Source: Gymnogyps californianus
Taxonomy: Eukaryota; Chordata; Aves; Accipitriformes; Cathartidae
Direction of reading: 5' to 3'
NCBI RefSeq assembly: GCF_018139145.2
Contig: NC_059471.1
Coordinates: 217,205,494-217,269,493 of the forward strand
DNA: 64,000 bases
This document shows positions 34,400-46,420 of this stretch, piece by piece. Position 1 is the first letter of the stretch; each line of letters opens with the position of its first letter. The position numbers and the translations under genes were made by a program. The notes below the pieces were generated by a model. The model was not told where the DNA came from and ran no database searches. It saw only the letters and a program-made list of their open reading frames with translations.

Positions 34400-35284
34400 G
34401 AAGGCTTGACTCCACCTGAATATAAAGAAGCTTTCTGCTAGCTTAAAGGAGCAGAGCTCCTTTTCCTTTGCATCCCTAGAAATAGCAAGGGATAAAATGA
34501 TCTATTAGTGTCCAGCTGGTGCAATTTCTGTGATTAAACAGTCTTGGGTACAGTGCAATGTGAACTTTTTTCTTATTTTTTTTCAAAGAGCCTCAACTGG
34601 GAGGAAAAAAAAAAGTAGATGCCAAAGTTTGGGTTTCGCTGAAAAGAAGGAAACTCTGGGGAAGTTTGTGTGCCCCCATATGATTCACTTTATCCAGCAG
34701 AAACGATCTTCCCCTTATCATTATTCAGAGCACTGCCACTGATATGCTATATCTTGTCTATTTTTAGACACGATCCTGCAATTTTTGGTCTTTGTTCCAT
34801 AGCCCCCCTGACCTTCGGGGGATTCTGCTGACTTTGGCACCTCTGGGACATTCAGGTGTAGGCTCAGACCCTCAGTTTGCCTTACCTGCTGGCCATTAAG
34901 GGTTCATTTTGCCCTCCTGCCAAGAGCTGACATAAGGACCCAGACAGTTTTGGCCCCATCCTGCAAATGGATGTACGTACGTCTTTAAGACTGCTCTGGA
35001 TCTGCCCTTAAGTCTCAGTACTGCCTGTGTGGGTACTAGCAGCAGGTAGACAAGAGCGGTTAGTGGTAACTTGTTTACTAATTCCCTTATTTATCTCTTC
35101 ATTCTCCCATTAAAAGGTTCCCAAATCTTCTTTGGTTCAGCCATAGTTGCAACAGGTTGACAGCTCTGGGGTTGGGGGACACAACCATGTCCCAGAAGGT
35201 ATCAGCACAAGCACAGCCAGGCAGTCAAGGACAGGGAGTTTTTCCTCTGTCCAGCATTTGTGAGACCCTCTCTGCTTACTGGGT
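34400..35284. other. Upstream flank of TUBAL3, no gene recognised
   Basis: This is the 5' flank of TUBAL3. No open frame or RNA gene could be supported. It may contain TUBAL3 promoter elements beyond the TATA box. Confidence 0.5.
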
Positions 35285-35575
35285 CCAGTTTGAGCTGACC
35301 AGTACAAGATAGACATTGGTATACCGGAGTAAGTCCAGTGTAGACTGCCGAGCTGGTCAGATTTGGAGTACGGGATGTAGGAGGACTGGGTAAGTGTGGG
35401 GCTTGTTGATCCTCAAGAAGGGGACACCTTTCAACTCACCATGAAGGTGGTCAGACATTGGAGCAGGAACATAAAGATGGGGGAATTTTCATCCTTGAAT
35501 GTATTCAAAACTCATCTGCGCAAGTCCTCAAGCAACCTGTTGTAAGTTGACCTCAAGGTATTTTTAGGAGGCAAA
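35285..35575 (+). mobile_element. Diverged CR1 LINE 3' fragment
   Basis: The stretch follows the CR1 3' region in order. CCAGTACAAGATAGACATTGG and GAGTAAGTCCAG match the coding end. CTCACCATGAAGGTGGTCAG, TTCATCCTTGAATGTATTC and AAGCAACCTGTTGTAAGTTG match the 3' untranslated part. Internal pieces are deleted and the terminal ATTCTATG repeat is missing. The copy is old and inactive; its boundaries are approximate. Confidence 0.7.
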
Positions 35576-38500
35576 ATTAACCCTCTTGCTGAGGACCTGT
35601 ATGCACCAACCTGATTGTAAGAACATCCCCAGCCAAAGGGTAAATTTCTTTAGAGAAGCTTTATTTCCCTTCGTACTGTCAGCACCGTGTATGGGCTCAG
35701 CTGAGCCAGCTGAGCCCGGAGCGTGGCGGGTATTCACCCCCCAGCTCTGCCGAGGCATGGGGACAAGACTGCAGCCTTGATGGACAAAGACGTGAGCTGA
35801 CCTGCAAGAGGAAGGCATCTATGGAAGAGCTCTCCTTCACTGGCATGCACAGCCCAACCTCTGCCTCTGAGGGCAGATGGGAGCATTACCCTGTTCCTGC
35901 TTGGGGCTATGCCATGGATTTAGGGAATTCAAGCCAAGCAGGTTGGGCACACAGCTATGCCTGTTTTGGAAGTGGGAGAATTCAGCCGTAATTGGGTCAG
36001 GCAGGGTTCTTTTGTTAGATACAGCATCATGCAAACACTGCTGTCAGCGTCGTGGCCTCCAAACGTCTGCTGGGAATAAAGGTGGCCTCTGAGTATAGAG
36101 AAGCTATTCATTTCTGGCCTAAACCAAGAGCCTCCCAAATGTGTGCACCAAGCCTGCCGGTCAGACAAGATCTTCTCTTTCCAAGAGTCATCTCTTCCTC
36201 AATGAGAAAAGAGAAAATGAGGAACCCAGGCAGTTTAGAGCATGAAGCATTTATTCACTAAATGATGGGCTTTTGGTCAACCCCAAGTCAAAAAATTTTG
36301 GGGCTGATTTCTGTCTTTCTTGGGAAATGGAAAGCAAAAGAGAGGAGTGCTCTAGTCTGGTGGTGACAGAGACAACCTGCCTGCGATCTCAGCTCCAAGA
36401 CATATTTAGAATGGCATCAACGAGAAGGATAGAGACCACCCCCCAAAAGGACCCATTTGCGACAGCTCCCAGCCTTTTTATAGCCAGTCCTCACAGCTGC
36501 TGCCTCCTTCTTCTCACTCCCGCGCCCTAAATATCGCCTCCTCCCTGGTCTTCCTATTGCTGTCCCCACCATGTGGTCTGGCACCAGCTGCTGTTCTCCT
36601 CTACGGAGCAAATCCTTACCCATGAGGATGTGGGTGGTGTCCCAAAACACGCTGGCCGTGTGTCCTGAGACAGAGGGGAGAACTGTTTTGTGGCCACGCT
36701 CTGGGCAAGCACTTGACTCACCGGGCTGCTGAGGAACAGAGAAGGTACTGCTTTTGCTGTGCTGCTTTGGAGAATGGCACTTAAATGTCACCCTTCAGGC
36801 CTATCGCTTGCTTTTATTAGAGGTGGCCCCACGGAATCAAAAGATTTTGGCCCTGGGAAGAGAAAATATTTAATTCAATATTAATTGTTGGTGTTGCTAA
36901 AGCAGGAAAAAGCAGGGGGGAAAATCTCACTTTGCTTCAGGCTGAGCCAAATCTGGGATTTTCCGGTATTTTTGGTTTGTTGGCTGAACTGAAAAAATTG
37001 TGATTCATGTAGTTCCAAAATCTGCAATTTCAGAAATAATTTGCTCCCATGTTTAATTGTTCACCTAGTTAAATTTGCTCTCTGTTTCACATGTGAATTT
37101 CCCTAGCATCAGCTTCCAGCCACTGGCTTTCATTATGCCTTTTTCTGGGGAGTAAAAGCTGCCAACTTTCCACACCCTCATCCCCCCAAAGGCAGTTGTT
37201 GTCTTTTCAAGTGAATTCAGCGCTGGCCGAATATGCAGAACAACAGTCCTAGAGATCTCCGTCCTCCACTTCAGCCTGAACTGCCAGATCCCGTTCCCCA
37301 GCAGGTCTCCATCTGCCTCCGTTGTTCTCCAGAGGCATAAAGCTACTAACATCATTAATGGGAACTCCCCAGTGACCTGGGCAAACCTGGCCTCATCCCA
37401 CTTAACACCACTATCCACTAACAAGCCTCCGACAGGGGAGGAACTTGCCCTGTGCCAGCGGTTCCCAAAGCTCAGCCGGCGGTGAGCACATACCTCGCAA
37501 GGCCATTGCAACCCTCAGGAGCTTTGGTGGCCATCACATGGTGGCCCTGCAAATTTGGCTGTGTGGCCTTCAGCCTCATGTCTGATGAGCAAATGAGGAA
37601 CCTCCCAAGAGGGACCCACTTATTAATGGGTCAACTAGTCCTCTGGACACCCCTGCTTCTCCTTGTAGGGAGGCCTCAGGCCACTGTTACCCTAATTTAG
37701 GTTTGCCAGGGCTGACTTTGAAGCGCTGCTCCTGATAGCCGTTGTCCTTTATCTATCATGCAGTGAGGCCCCAACCTCAGCTCAGGCATCTGCTACTGAT
37801 AACCAGAGATGATTTATCCAAGCATTAGCCTGCATATCTCTAGCATTTTACTGTGCGTGTTTCTGTCCATGCATGGTTTGTTTTTATACTGCTCCTTCTC
37901 TGGCCTTGGCATCAGCCCTTTCTGCTTCGTGCACGTGAAGGATGCAAGCAGGGACAACTCCACTTGTTTTGCTTCTGTGGTTTCCTACTCCTCCCTCCAA
38001 TGTACAGATTTTACTTCAGCCAAACTCCATCTGCAAACACGTCCTTGCAGTGCGAGACAGTGGAGCAATTTGGATGCAGGGGGATCCCTTCAGATATACT
38101 CACAAAAAAGAGAATTAAACTTGCCACGAAAGTAAATTACTAATTCAATACTGTCAAAAGAAGCATTCGGCATCAGTAGGAACTTTTGACATTCTCCATT
38201 GTAATGGAAAAAAGTTACAGCAAAAAGTGATTAAAACTGAAAACCTTCATTTCAAGGCTATCAGGATGGGATATTTTGACAATCCGACTTCTCCCCCACT
38301 CCCTTCATTTTTCTTTCCAAATAAAACCCTGGCAGACCCATCCCGTTCTGCTAGACGGCTCGATTGGAGTGGAACTGCATATTTCAGCGGAACACAGTTC
38401 CAACAGAATTCCCCCAACCAGCTCTGCCTCAAAGCTATTCCTGTAACCGAGGGTGGAGAAAGCACCATCTCTTTATTTGTGTCTGCACAGCTGTGCTTCT

Positions 38501-41500
38501 CCTCTGCGTTCCCTAAAGCAGATAGGAACCAGCTGTGGGGTACGGGCTTCTTTGCGGCGGGGTTAGGCTGTAGCAATAGCGAGCGCACAAGGATATATTT
38601 TTATTTATTCTCCAGTTGCAAAGGGTTACTTCTACTCTTCTCCCTTTAATTGCCTTAGGAGTAATGAGGTAAATGCTTTAAGGAAAAGCTTTCTTCTAAA
38701 GTAACTTGAAGAAAGATGGGCTTATATTCTTTAATGAGTTTCAGGGCGGCTGTAATGTGTCAGGCAAAGGTCTGCCTCCCGGTGCCCTGCTCCCAACCGT
38801 GGCCACAAGCAGCTGCTTGGAGAAGTGTAAAGGGCCAGGAAAATGTATATAACATATTCCCTGAACTCTCTCCTCTGATTTTATTCAGCTCAGGAACTTT
38901 CCGAACTGCATGTGGTTTCTACATACTCAATAACCCTCAGTGCATTTTGTCTCGTGCCCTTGAACGTTGTCCAACATTAGCGTCAGCTCACGGGCACTTT
39001 TAGTTTCAATTTGTTCAGCAGGACTCCAAGTAACTAACTTCCTGCTGCGTGACTTGTTTTCATCTTTCTGATATCCATTTTTTCTCTTCTTGATCTCTCT
39101 CCTGCATTTCCCTGTCCACCCAGCTGAAACCATCTCATCAGTCAAGAGCGTGTGTGTGTGCACGCATTTCTTGAAGAAACTGAATTGTGTCTTTTTCTCT
39201 GCCAATAAAGTGATTTTATCTGATTCTGCAGAGGATCCTAGCAGCTCTCTGCTCTCTTAGTAGTTGACCCTACTACCAGTCTTGCAAGTTTTTGTTTTAA
39301 TCGAAAAGACTGAGCCAAAATCCCCATCGTTCACTAGGGCGTTGCTGTTAGCTCTCACCATGGAACTGCCTGGTGCTGCATTTCAGTGTTGATTCAAATC
39401 ATTATTGACCCTCTACGAAGGGCCCTTCTCACTGAGACTTTTCCTTCCCACCTGTCTGTACGTGGGAAACATCTAGAGCAAAGACGGGATTAGAAAAGCT
39501 CTTGCCAAATTCATGACCTGTTTAAGAACTCAGCCTTAGTGCTTCCCTTCATGTCTAATGTCAGAGCTACCAACACTGCCTTTAGTGGGGTTGAAAACTG
39601 AAGCTTTGCGTCAAGTGTTTTAGAAGAATTAGATTTCAGCACAGAGGCTTAATTTGAATTATTGGGATTAATTTGAATGCGTGGTGTACAGAGATCTGTT
39701 GCGTGGCTGGAAAAGGTAGGCAGACACATTTGATTGTCCAGGCTGTTCTTGGCTGCATGGGATCTTCTCATTCCTGCACATATCGCTGCTCCCTTATGGA
39801 AAAGGATTGCTTTGGAGCTGCTGAAATCTAATCCACAGCAGTGTCAAAAGGGCGTCGTAATGTTGTAGCTAGAGACCTGTTCCCCTGCTGTGCTGAGCTG
39901 TGCAAAGGAGAAGTTTTGAGCAAGAGCCTTTCCCATTGCCACAGACAAAGCTAACAGATGACTGACAATTTTGATTACTTGCAGTTCAGTGCTCCTAAAT
40001 CTCTGACAACGATAAATGCTGTCATTAAGCGTACATGAACAATTGTTCTGAAGATGTAAAAGCAAAACACTTTTTCCTTCATCTTCTGAAAGCTGGAATG
40101 CATTGTAAAGATACGCGTGGGGCTGCGCTATTATTAAAACTGGCTTTTTTACATTGGTCAGCTCTCTGGCTAAGACAAAACACAAGCAAGGCCCAACTAT
40201 AATGTTTGTAGAAGGTGCAAGGAGTGAGAATGGAAGAGCAGAGTGGCTTAGATTATCCAAACTAATTTGCGTAATTTTTTTTTTTTTCCTAAATTTCTGC
40301 GTGGTGTGCAACAGTTGGGAAACGCATCACTTGAGGCTTAGAGTGGCAGTTTGGCCAGCTTGGGTATCCCGTAAGCCTCTTGGAAGAGCTCTGAAACCTT
40401 TCATGAGTTGATTGTGTCACTTGGCAGAGTTCCTGTCGTGGCTGTGAACCACATGTATTATCTAGCCTAATGCTTGCTGACTACCTGGAACGCAACAACA
40501 ATTTTCATGTAGTTTTATGGCACTTAATTTCTAGGGTTCTTTTTCCTAGACGAAAATACAAGACAGGTTGGTGTTTTTTTTTAAATGGCTCTAAATACTG
40601 ATGGTGACACACACCCTAATCATGTGCAATTTATGGCCTAAGGTTTTATGGCACTATAAACGTCTAAGCTGCCTTGAATCCTCCAGATGACTACTTTCGA
40701 AGTAGTGTAAGTGCTTAAATGAGCAATGTTGCCAAGTGTATAAAATTCTACAAAATAACTTGACGCTTTGAATCCTGAAAGAGATCGGTGTCAATGAAGT
40801 GTGCTTTAATCTTTGCCTAATTAAGTCTGCTAGTTTGAGAACCACAAGTCCTTAGTGCATGTGTTACTAATCCCCTGCCTAATCCAAAAAATCTTTCCGA
40901 AAGGGAATAGTCCTAACAAGACAGACGTTTAGGTCAATAGAGTCTCTACTGCTCCTTGCTGAGAGCGGGGAGGAGAAAGCCTAGCAGGCAAAAGCCCTCC
41001 TTTGAGCAAAATCTTTTCTGGCCTCAAAGATGAAGCATGGAGCAAAGCTCAAACTTAAAATTTCTCCTGGAGCATCATGACCTTCCGAAAATGCAGTGAA
41101 ACTGTTCTGCAACTCCTGACAGCCCTTGCGAGCAGGTAAGTGCTGTAGCATCAGTGGCATTTTCACCACCCTCTTAGCAAGCCCCTGAGAGGCTGTGCTC
41201 TGCCAGTAATTCTAGTTGTGCACCACTCGTGAGATCCCACAGATACCACGTGGGCATAATCTTCAACCATTACTTGTCTTTGATGGGCACTGGGCTGTCC
41301 GAGTCCATCTTCAGTGGTGTAAACAGCCTCAGACACAGCCTCAGTGGTGCAAACAGCCTCAGACACTACCAGGGACTCAGCCATAAAGTCAGGATGTGGC
41401 CTGAAGCAAGGCAGAGCTTCTGTCCTGACCATCATGGAAGAGGCTGCTTTTATCAACCAGTGTTGAGCTAAATGCCTGACTTTGAGATAATATCTTTATA

Positions 41501-41970
41501 TAGCATCCTAAATCCACTTATGCTTATTAAAATTCCAAGCTCTGGTGAGCGCATAAACTGCACAAGTAGCAGTTATCAGGGCTATGCAGCTGGTAAGTCT
41601 CATGCGTAAGTCAGGGGAAGAAGACACAGGGTGAGGCTGGCGTGTCTGGCTGAAGACTCTTGCTCATGCGCTGATTAGGAGAGGCACGTACCCTTCCTGC
41701 CCGGTGCTTGCCCTCATAGCTGCCTGTGATGAGAAGCTGGGGATCCCCTTGGGCATGATGTCTCCAGTCTGATAGGCACTGCCATACGGCAGAGCGAGGG
41801 AGGAATGTGTGAGAGGCAGATCTCCTCAGCGTCAGGAAGGATTTTCTTGTGCAGCCTCTGGCTCCTCTGATGAAATCATTGCTGTTGCTACTGCCTCTCA
41901 GCAGGGAACGGAAACTGTGAAAAGGTTTCTTTCACAGAGTGTCTTGGTTTGCCTTTTCCCTGGTCCTACT
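35576..41970. other. Intergenic DNA, no gene recognised
   Basis: No exon or RNA gene is supported in these 6.4 kb. The open frames are short and unrelated to known proteins. A 30-bp duplication lies at 41311-41370. The sequence becomes AT-rich from about 36.8 kb on. Confidence 0.55.
41311..41370. repeat. 30-bp tandem duplication
   Basis: The unit at 41311-41340, beginning TCAGTGGTGTAAACAGCCTC, is repeated at 41341-41370 with one clear substitution in the first part and small differences at its end. Confidence 0.8.
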
Positions 41971-41971
41971 C

Positions 41972-43740
41972 AAGGGTTCTGCATTTCCATCTCTGCCAGA
42001 CAGGGTGGTGCGCAGATGGACAGTGCAGTACTGCCTCAAAGACGGGGTCCAACTACAAGGCCCTGTTCCCATAACCGTAGCATTCCATAAGCAAATGAAC
42101 AAGCTCTTCTGGGTCCTTCATTAGTGAGAGAGGACTAGGGGAGCAGCTGTCCAGACAATCCATCCAGCTCCAGAGCCCACAGTCACTGGAGAGATACCAA
42201 AAATCGGTGGAAATCTAATAAAGAGGATTACAAGAGACATGAAAAGGATCCTTGAGCTGGGCTGGCTTCTCAGCTTTCCTAAAATGTTTGCGCCAGGAAT
42301 CCTGTTGCCCACAATGAGAGGTTCTTCCCTCTTCTGAACTGTGGCCCATGCTTTGAGGTTCTTCTCTGTCTTCCACTGTTCAGCAGATCCTGTGACTACT
42401 GTGGATGTGAGTTCGAGGAGAGTTGTAGGTGAGTCTCTGTAATTTAAATTCATTTAATATAAAGACTTCAGACTCTTCTAGAGAAAGGTAACAGAGACTC
42501 TGATTTTCAGTCTACTTCTCCCTGCTCTGTTCCTCTCTTTCCACGCCACCTGACCTCCCTTTTACCACGGTCTCCAGCGAACATGTTTCACTACAGTTGA
42601 AATTCAGATTGGTGTCCACTGGTCTGCTTTCACAGTGAGCTGCATGTCAGTGGGAAGGGAGATGCTGCCAACAGGCTGGGACTGCTGCACCCCTGGGAAG
42701 GTAATGCTGGGTTTGGGCACTGGTTGATGAGACTTCCAAAATGGCAGATAAAGCATGATGGGTGCAGAGCAGAGGCAGTCTTGAGTTCTGTCATGCTTCT
42801 GCTGCTTGAAGGCGGATAGAGACTCTTTGTCTTGAACATGTAACTGAAAGGCAAAGACAGGTTGGTGTGACAGAGGTTGATAACAAGGCAGAGCTGACTC
42901 TGCTCGAGTTCAGATTTCAGGGTATGTTTCCCTCCCCAGTCTCGCCACAGCTCAATCCAATTGTGATTGACTCCGAATGAAGTGTGGCCTTCAAAAATCT
43001 ACAGTTGGATTGAATACTCATCTGTAGCAGTCTCTCAGAATGCCCTTCTACTGCCTGCTGATCGGTGGATCCTGCAAGGGTTCCTGGTCATTCGGATCCA
43101 AGCTGTAGCTCTGCAAATCGACACGAAGACAGGGAGCTTCCACAGACAGCTCTGCGCTGACCTCCCACCCCACCCTGGAGCACTCAGGCTCCACAGGAGA
43201 CAAGAAGGCCATGTCATAGATCTATGACATCACCAACCGCAGCCTCTGGAACCTGTTGATGGGGTGATGTCCTCTCCCATCGCATCCTTGGTTTAACAGA
43301 GCCTTCGGTATTGACTTCACCAAGAGAGACACAGCTGGTGACCACATCCTCGGATATGCTTTGCCCTCATGACCTACACACCTACAGTTTCAGCAGAGAA
43401 GGCCTGCCACAAGCACCTCTCAGCTCACCAATGTCTGTGCCAAGTTCTCCAACTAGATGGAAAAGTCATTTGTTAAGTCCATGGCTCACTGCCTGCTGTA
43501 CCGGGGGGGATACAGTGCTCAGGGATGCAGCTGCAGCCACTGCAGAATGCAAAAAACAGGAGGTCTTGAAAGACTGGAAGCTTTTCAAAACCAGGAGGAC
43601 ACACCAGTTTGTGGATGGCAGCTGCAGAAACCAGGGTCCAGCTGAGCAGGGGAGGTCTCTGAGGTAGGAGACAGCTGTGGAGAAGGACTGGAAAGAAGTG
43701 AAAGAATTTGGCTGGTAGAGATGAAGTGTATGAATGTCTG
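41972..43740 (+). pseudogene. Unprocessed alpha-tubulin pseudogene (copy C)
   Basis: Three alpha-tubulin exons can be followed in order with introns between them. The exon 2 remnant is about 41972-42188: its frames read CISIS-RQGGAQMD, and it ends in the CCAGAGCCCACAGTCACTG counterpart of EPTVI. The exon 3 remnant is 42597-42743, after a CTACAG acceptor, with GTGGGAAGGGAGATGCTGCC matching SGKEDAAN and an AAAATG end. The exon 4 remnant is about 43055-43740: LQGFLVI, TLEHSGS, IYDITNRSL, ACHKHLSA, HCLLYRGG and a final EKDWKEVKEF-like part. There are many stops and frameshifts, for instance a TAG in the MVDNEAIYD counterpart near 43217 and TAG after the FSN counterpart near 43453. Retained introns show it arose by gene duplication and not by retroposition. 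No GTP-binding loop survives. Exon 1 was not located. Confidence 0.88.
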
Positions 43741-45469
43741 AAGTGTACTGAATGTCTATCAGTAACTATAAGCCAATATAAATGAAATACCGAGCGAGGC
43801 AATACAACTTGCTAAACTGTTTAGGTTTGAACAAAAATAGAAACTTCACAGTTTTGTCATGTTAAGTCTGCACTGGAATAAAATAAGCAAAATTAATTCC
43901 CTTAGCTTTGGCATAATATCACTGCTAAGCATGACTCCTCTGGCACACTGCTGAGAGTAAGCCTGGTGTATCAGGTATGCTTACTCTTTCTCCCGTCCCA
44001 ATGGTATATTTCAAATTAGAAGCACAACTTCTTTCTAAAACCTTCAAATCTTTGTCTCGCATATGGTTATGTTAAACCTTCTGGCAGGCTGCTATACTCA
44101 GCTTAAAGAGGGGGCACCTACTTTTCTGAATCGAGCTGCAGGTTCCACTTCAAAAGGTAGACTTGTTTTTTAGTATCTCTGAAGAATCCATTTCTGATTC
44201 ATTACTAAAATGCAGCCAAGTCGGTGAAATGCCTTGTGCATATGTGGGGGTTTTAATGGGTTTCAAAGCATTTCATCCAACTGCTACACAGAAGTTGAGA
44301 TCAACCTGCGACTGAAATGAATACAATAAACTGTGAAAGGCCATTCCAGCATAGCTGCCTGGGGTGCCAGCATTGTTAAAGGGAGATCTTTCTGCCAAAA
44401 CTGTCTGGTCTAAAGGCAGATTTGCACTCCAGAGGAGATGATACTTCCAATTCATAAGCATTGATAAACCATAATCCACCCTCTCTTCTGGAACCGGTTG
44501 GGGCTGCCACCCCCTGAGGGGAGAGACCCCATCCCCTCCATGACAGCCACTTTCCACAGAGGGAAGGGGCTGAAATGGAGGAAAAGAAAAATCTCAGCCA
44601 AGTGGGACGCGTTTCCAACTGATACCCTCACCTGAGCGTGTCTAAACGTTCACCCAGTGTCTTGCTCAAAGCACCACTTAACCCAAAGTGGGACGGGAGG
44701 AACCGTGAGGGCTCCTGATTGCTTTTCAAGGCAGGGTTTCTGGGGTTTGCCAGCCAACGTCTGTCTAGCCCAGGCGTCTGCTTTTCTCCAGCACTATCAG
44801 AATTGAAGTCGCCGCTGCAAATGGTTTACACAGCGGTTACGTGCCGGGACGTGGCTCAGGGACCACGGCCTGCGAGATCCCACCCTCCCCGTGCCAGCGA
44901 GTGGGAGATGAAAATCCCACCTTCTTCCTTTGCGTGGCTTCGTGATGCCGCAGCAGGGATGGTTTGGTCCAGGCACATCCCTGGTTTGGTCCAGGCACAT
45001 CCCGTGTCGTCTGGGGAGAGGGAAACCCCCCTAAAAGCGAGAGGGGAAAGGGGCTGCAGGGCACGGGCAGGATGCTCTGTGAGGGAAGCCCATGCCTTAG
45101 CCCCGTGCCCACACCCAGGAGACACCCCCAAGCTCACACCCCATTTAAATCACTCGTGTGTGTTTTGAGGGGGGTGTCCGGGGTAAATTTTTGAGATTTG
45201 AGCCGATTTCTGGGGTACAGGTTTTTTCTTTTAGAGAGGGAGTTGTTTCTCCTCCAACGCCTCGTTGATTTCTGCCTCTCTTTGGATGGGGATGAGGACA
45301 TTGCTCTCCTCCCCGGGGCCGTGGGGTGCTGGCCTTGCATTTGCTGAGGAGAAAAGGCTGAAGGAAAGGATGGAGGACAGGAGGAGAGGGAGCACAGCGC
45401 TGGCCGGGACGGAGAGGGCGGGCGATGGCCGGGCACAACGGCTCTGTGCCTCAGTTTCCCCCCAGCCGG
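43741..45469. other. Flank upstream of NET1, no gene recognised
   Basis: No coding exon is supported. A 22-bp tandem duplication containing GGTTTGGTCCAGGCACATCC occupies 44960-45003. GC content and CpG density rise from about 44.8 kb toward the NET1 promoter. Confidence 0.5.
44960..45003. repeat. 22-bp tandem duplication
   Basis: Two exact copies of a 22-base unit (44960-44981 and 44982-45003) lie about 800 bases upstream of NET1 exon 1. Confidence 0.85.
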
Positions 45470-45960
45470 GGTCCTCCCACCCCGCGGGGCACTAGGGGGC
45501 GCTGCGCAATTTAGGGGCGACAGCCCTTCCCCCCCTCCGGCCCCGCTGCCCCTCTTCCCTCAGAGCCGCGCCCCTCGCTTGCCCCGCCCCCGCGTCTCCT
45601 AGCAACGCGCCCCGCCCGCCGCGCTGATTGGCCGCTGCCGTTACCGCCGCCATTTTCAAACCGCCGGTTCGCCGCCGCCGCCACTACTGCCGCCGCCATT
45701 ATCCGCCGAGCGGAAGCGGTGCGGCTTGGTCCGGTCCCCGCCTTCCCCCTTCCCCGGCGCGACGTGTCACCATGGAGGCAGAGGCCGTGGGCCAGAAGCC
45801 CCCTCGGCGGAGACGGGGCAGGGCCAGTGCCGAGGCCCGCGCCAGCCGCTCGTCCCCGGCGGACAGCACCCCCGGTGTGGCCGCCTCGGCCGCCTCCTGC
45901 AGCCGGTAGGAGCCGCGATCCCTCCCCGTCCCCCAGTCAGGGGCTGGAGCCCTGCCAGTG
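45470..45960 (+). promoter_or_regulatory. CpG-island promoter of NET1
   Basis: This block is very GC-rich and dense in CpG, unlike the DNA on either side. It has a GC box (GCCCCGCCCCC, 45581-45591), an inverted CCAAT box (GATTGG, about 45625-45630) and two YY1-type motifs (CCGCCATTTT near 45647 and CCGCCATTA near 45692), and no TATA box. Such a combination is typical of broadly expressed TATA-less promoters. The transcription start is probably between about 45630 and 45720, just before NET1 exon 1. Confidence 0.8.
45772..45905 (+). CDS. NET1: NET1 RhoA guanine-nucleotide exchange factor, first coding exon only
   Basis: The exon opens with a good Kozak context (TGTCACCATGG) and encodes MEAEAVGQKPPRRRRGRAS, then a Ser/Ala/Pro-rich stretch of 44 complete codons, ending at a G|GTAGGA donor after 45905 (phase 2). 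The start resembles the N-terminus of the long NET1 isoform, where an MEPE-type opening and a QK-P-R-rich basic cluster act in nuclear localisation. NET1 is a Dbl-family DH-PH exchange factor that activates RhoA. Only this exon is present: the DH and PH exons must lie beyond 64 kb, since no matching exon was found in the remaining 18 kb. The position right of TUBAL3 and the plus strand fit the human order. Identification rests on a short match plus synteny. Confidence 0.8.
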
Positions 45961-46012
45961 GCCCGCGGTTCCCCCTGGGTCGTGCGCGCCCCGCAAAGGG
46001 GGACCCCACCGT

Positions 46013-46420
46013 TCTCCTGTCTTATAAGGGGAGGCCTCCCTTCAGCCTGCAAGGGACTCTACGCCCTCCTGTCTTGTAAAGGGAAACCCCCGGCAGGCTG
46101 TGGGGGACCCCTCACTCTCCTATCTTACAAGGGAAATTCCCTCCCTCCGGCTGTACGGGACCCCCCTCCTATCTCATAAGGGGAATTCCTCTCCTGCAGG
46201 CTGTAGGGGACCCCTTGCCTTCCTACCTCATGAGATGGACACTTCTTTCCTTCCCCCCCCCACCTCCCCAGGTTGTAGGGGACGCCTCCCTCTGTGTTCT
46301 ATAACGGAGGACACCCCCAGACCCACCCCCGGCAGACTTTCTCTCCTGTCTTATAAGGTGAACGTGTTCCCTGTAATTAGGCAATGTAATTAGGCAAGGG
46401 CTCTACCAACGCCCCATCTT
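46013..46420. repeat. Degenerate 50-60-bp minisatellite in NET1 intron 1
   Basis: About seven to eight diverged units follow the exon 1 donor. Each holds a TCCTATCTTATAAGGGGA-like block and a GGCTGTAGGGGACCCC-like block. Clear unit starts are near 46016, 46066, 46118, 46167, 46223 and 46347. The repeated TTATAAGG motif resembles a TATA element, but its repetition makes promoter use doubtful. Confidence 0.75.

Noticed and set aside
45511..46079. Several Pro/Arg/Ala-rich open frames around NET1 exon 1
   Set aside because: They are CpG-island shadows; only the frame with the ATG at 45772 matches NET1 and meets a splice donor.
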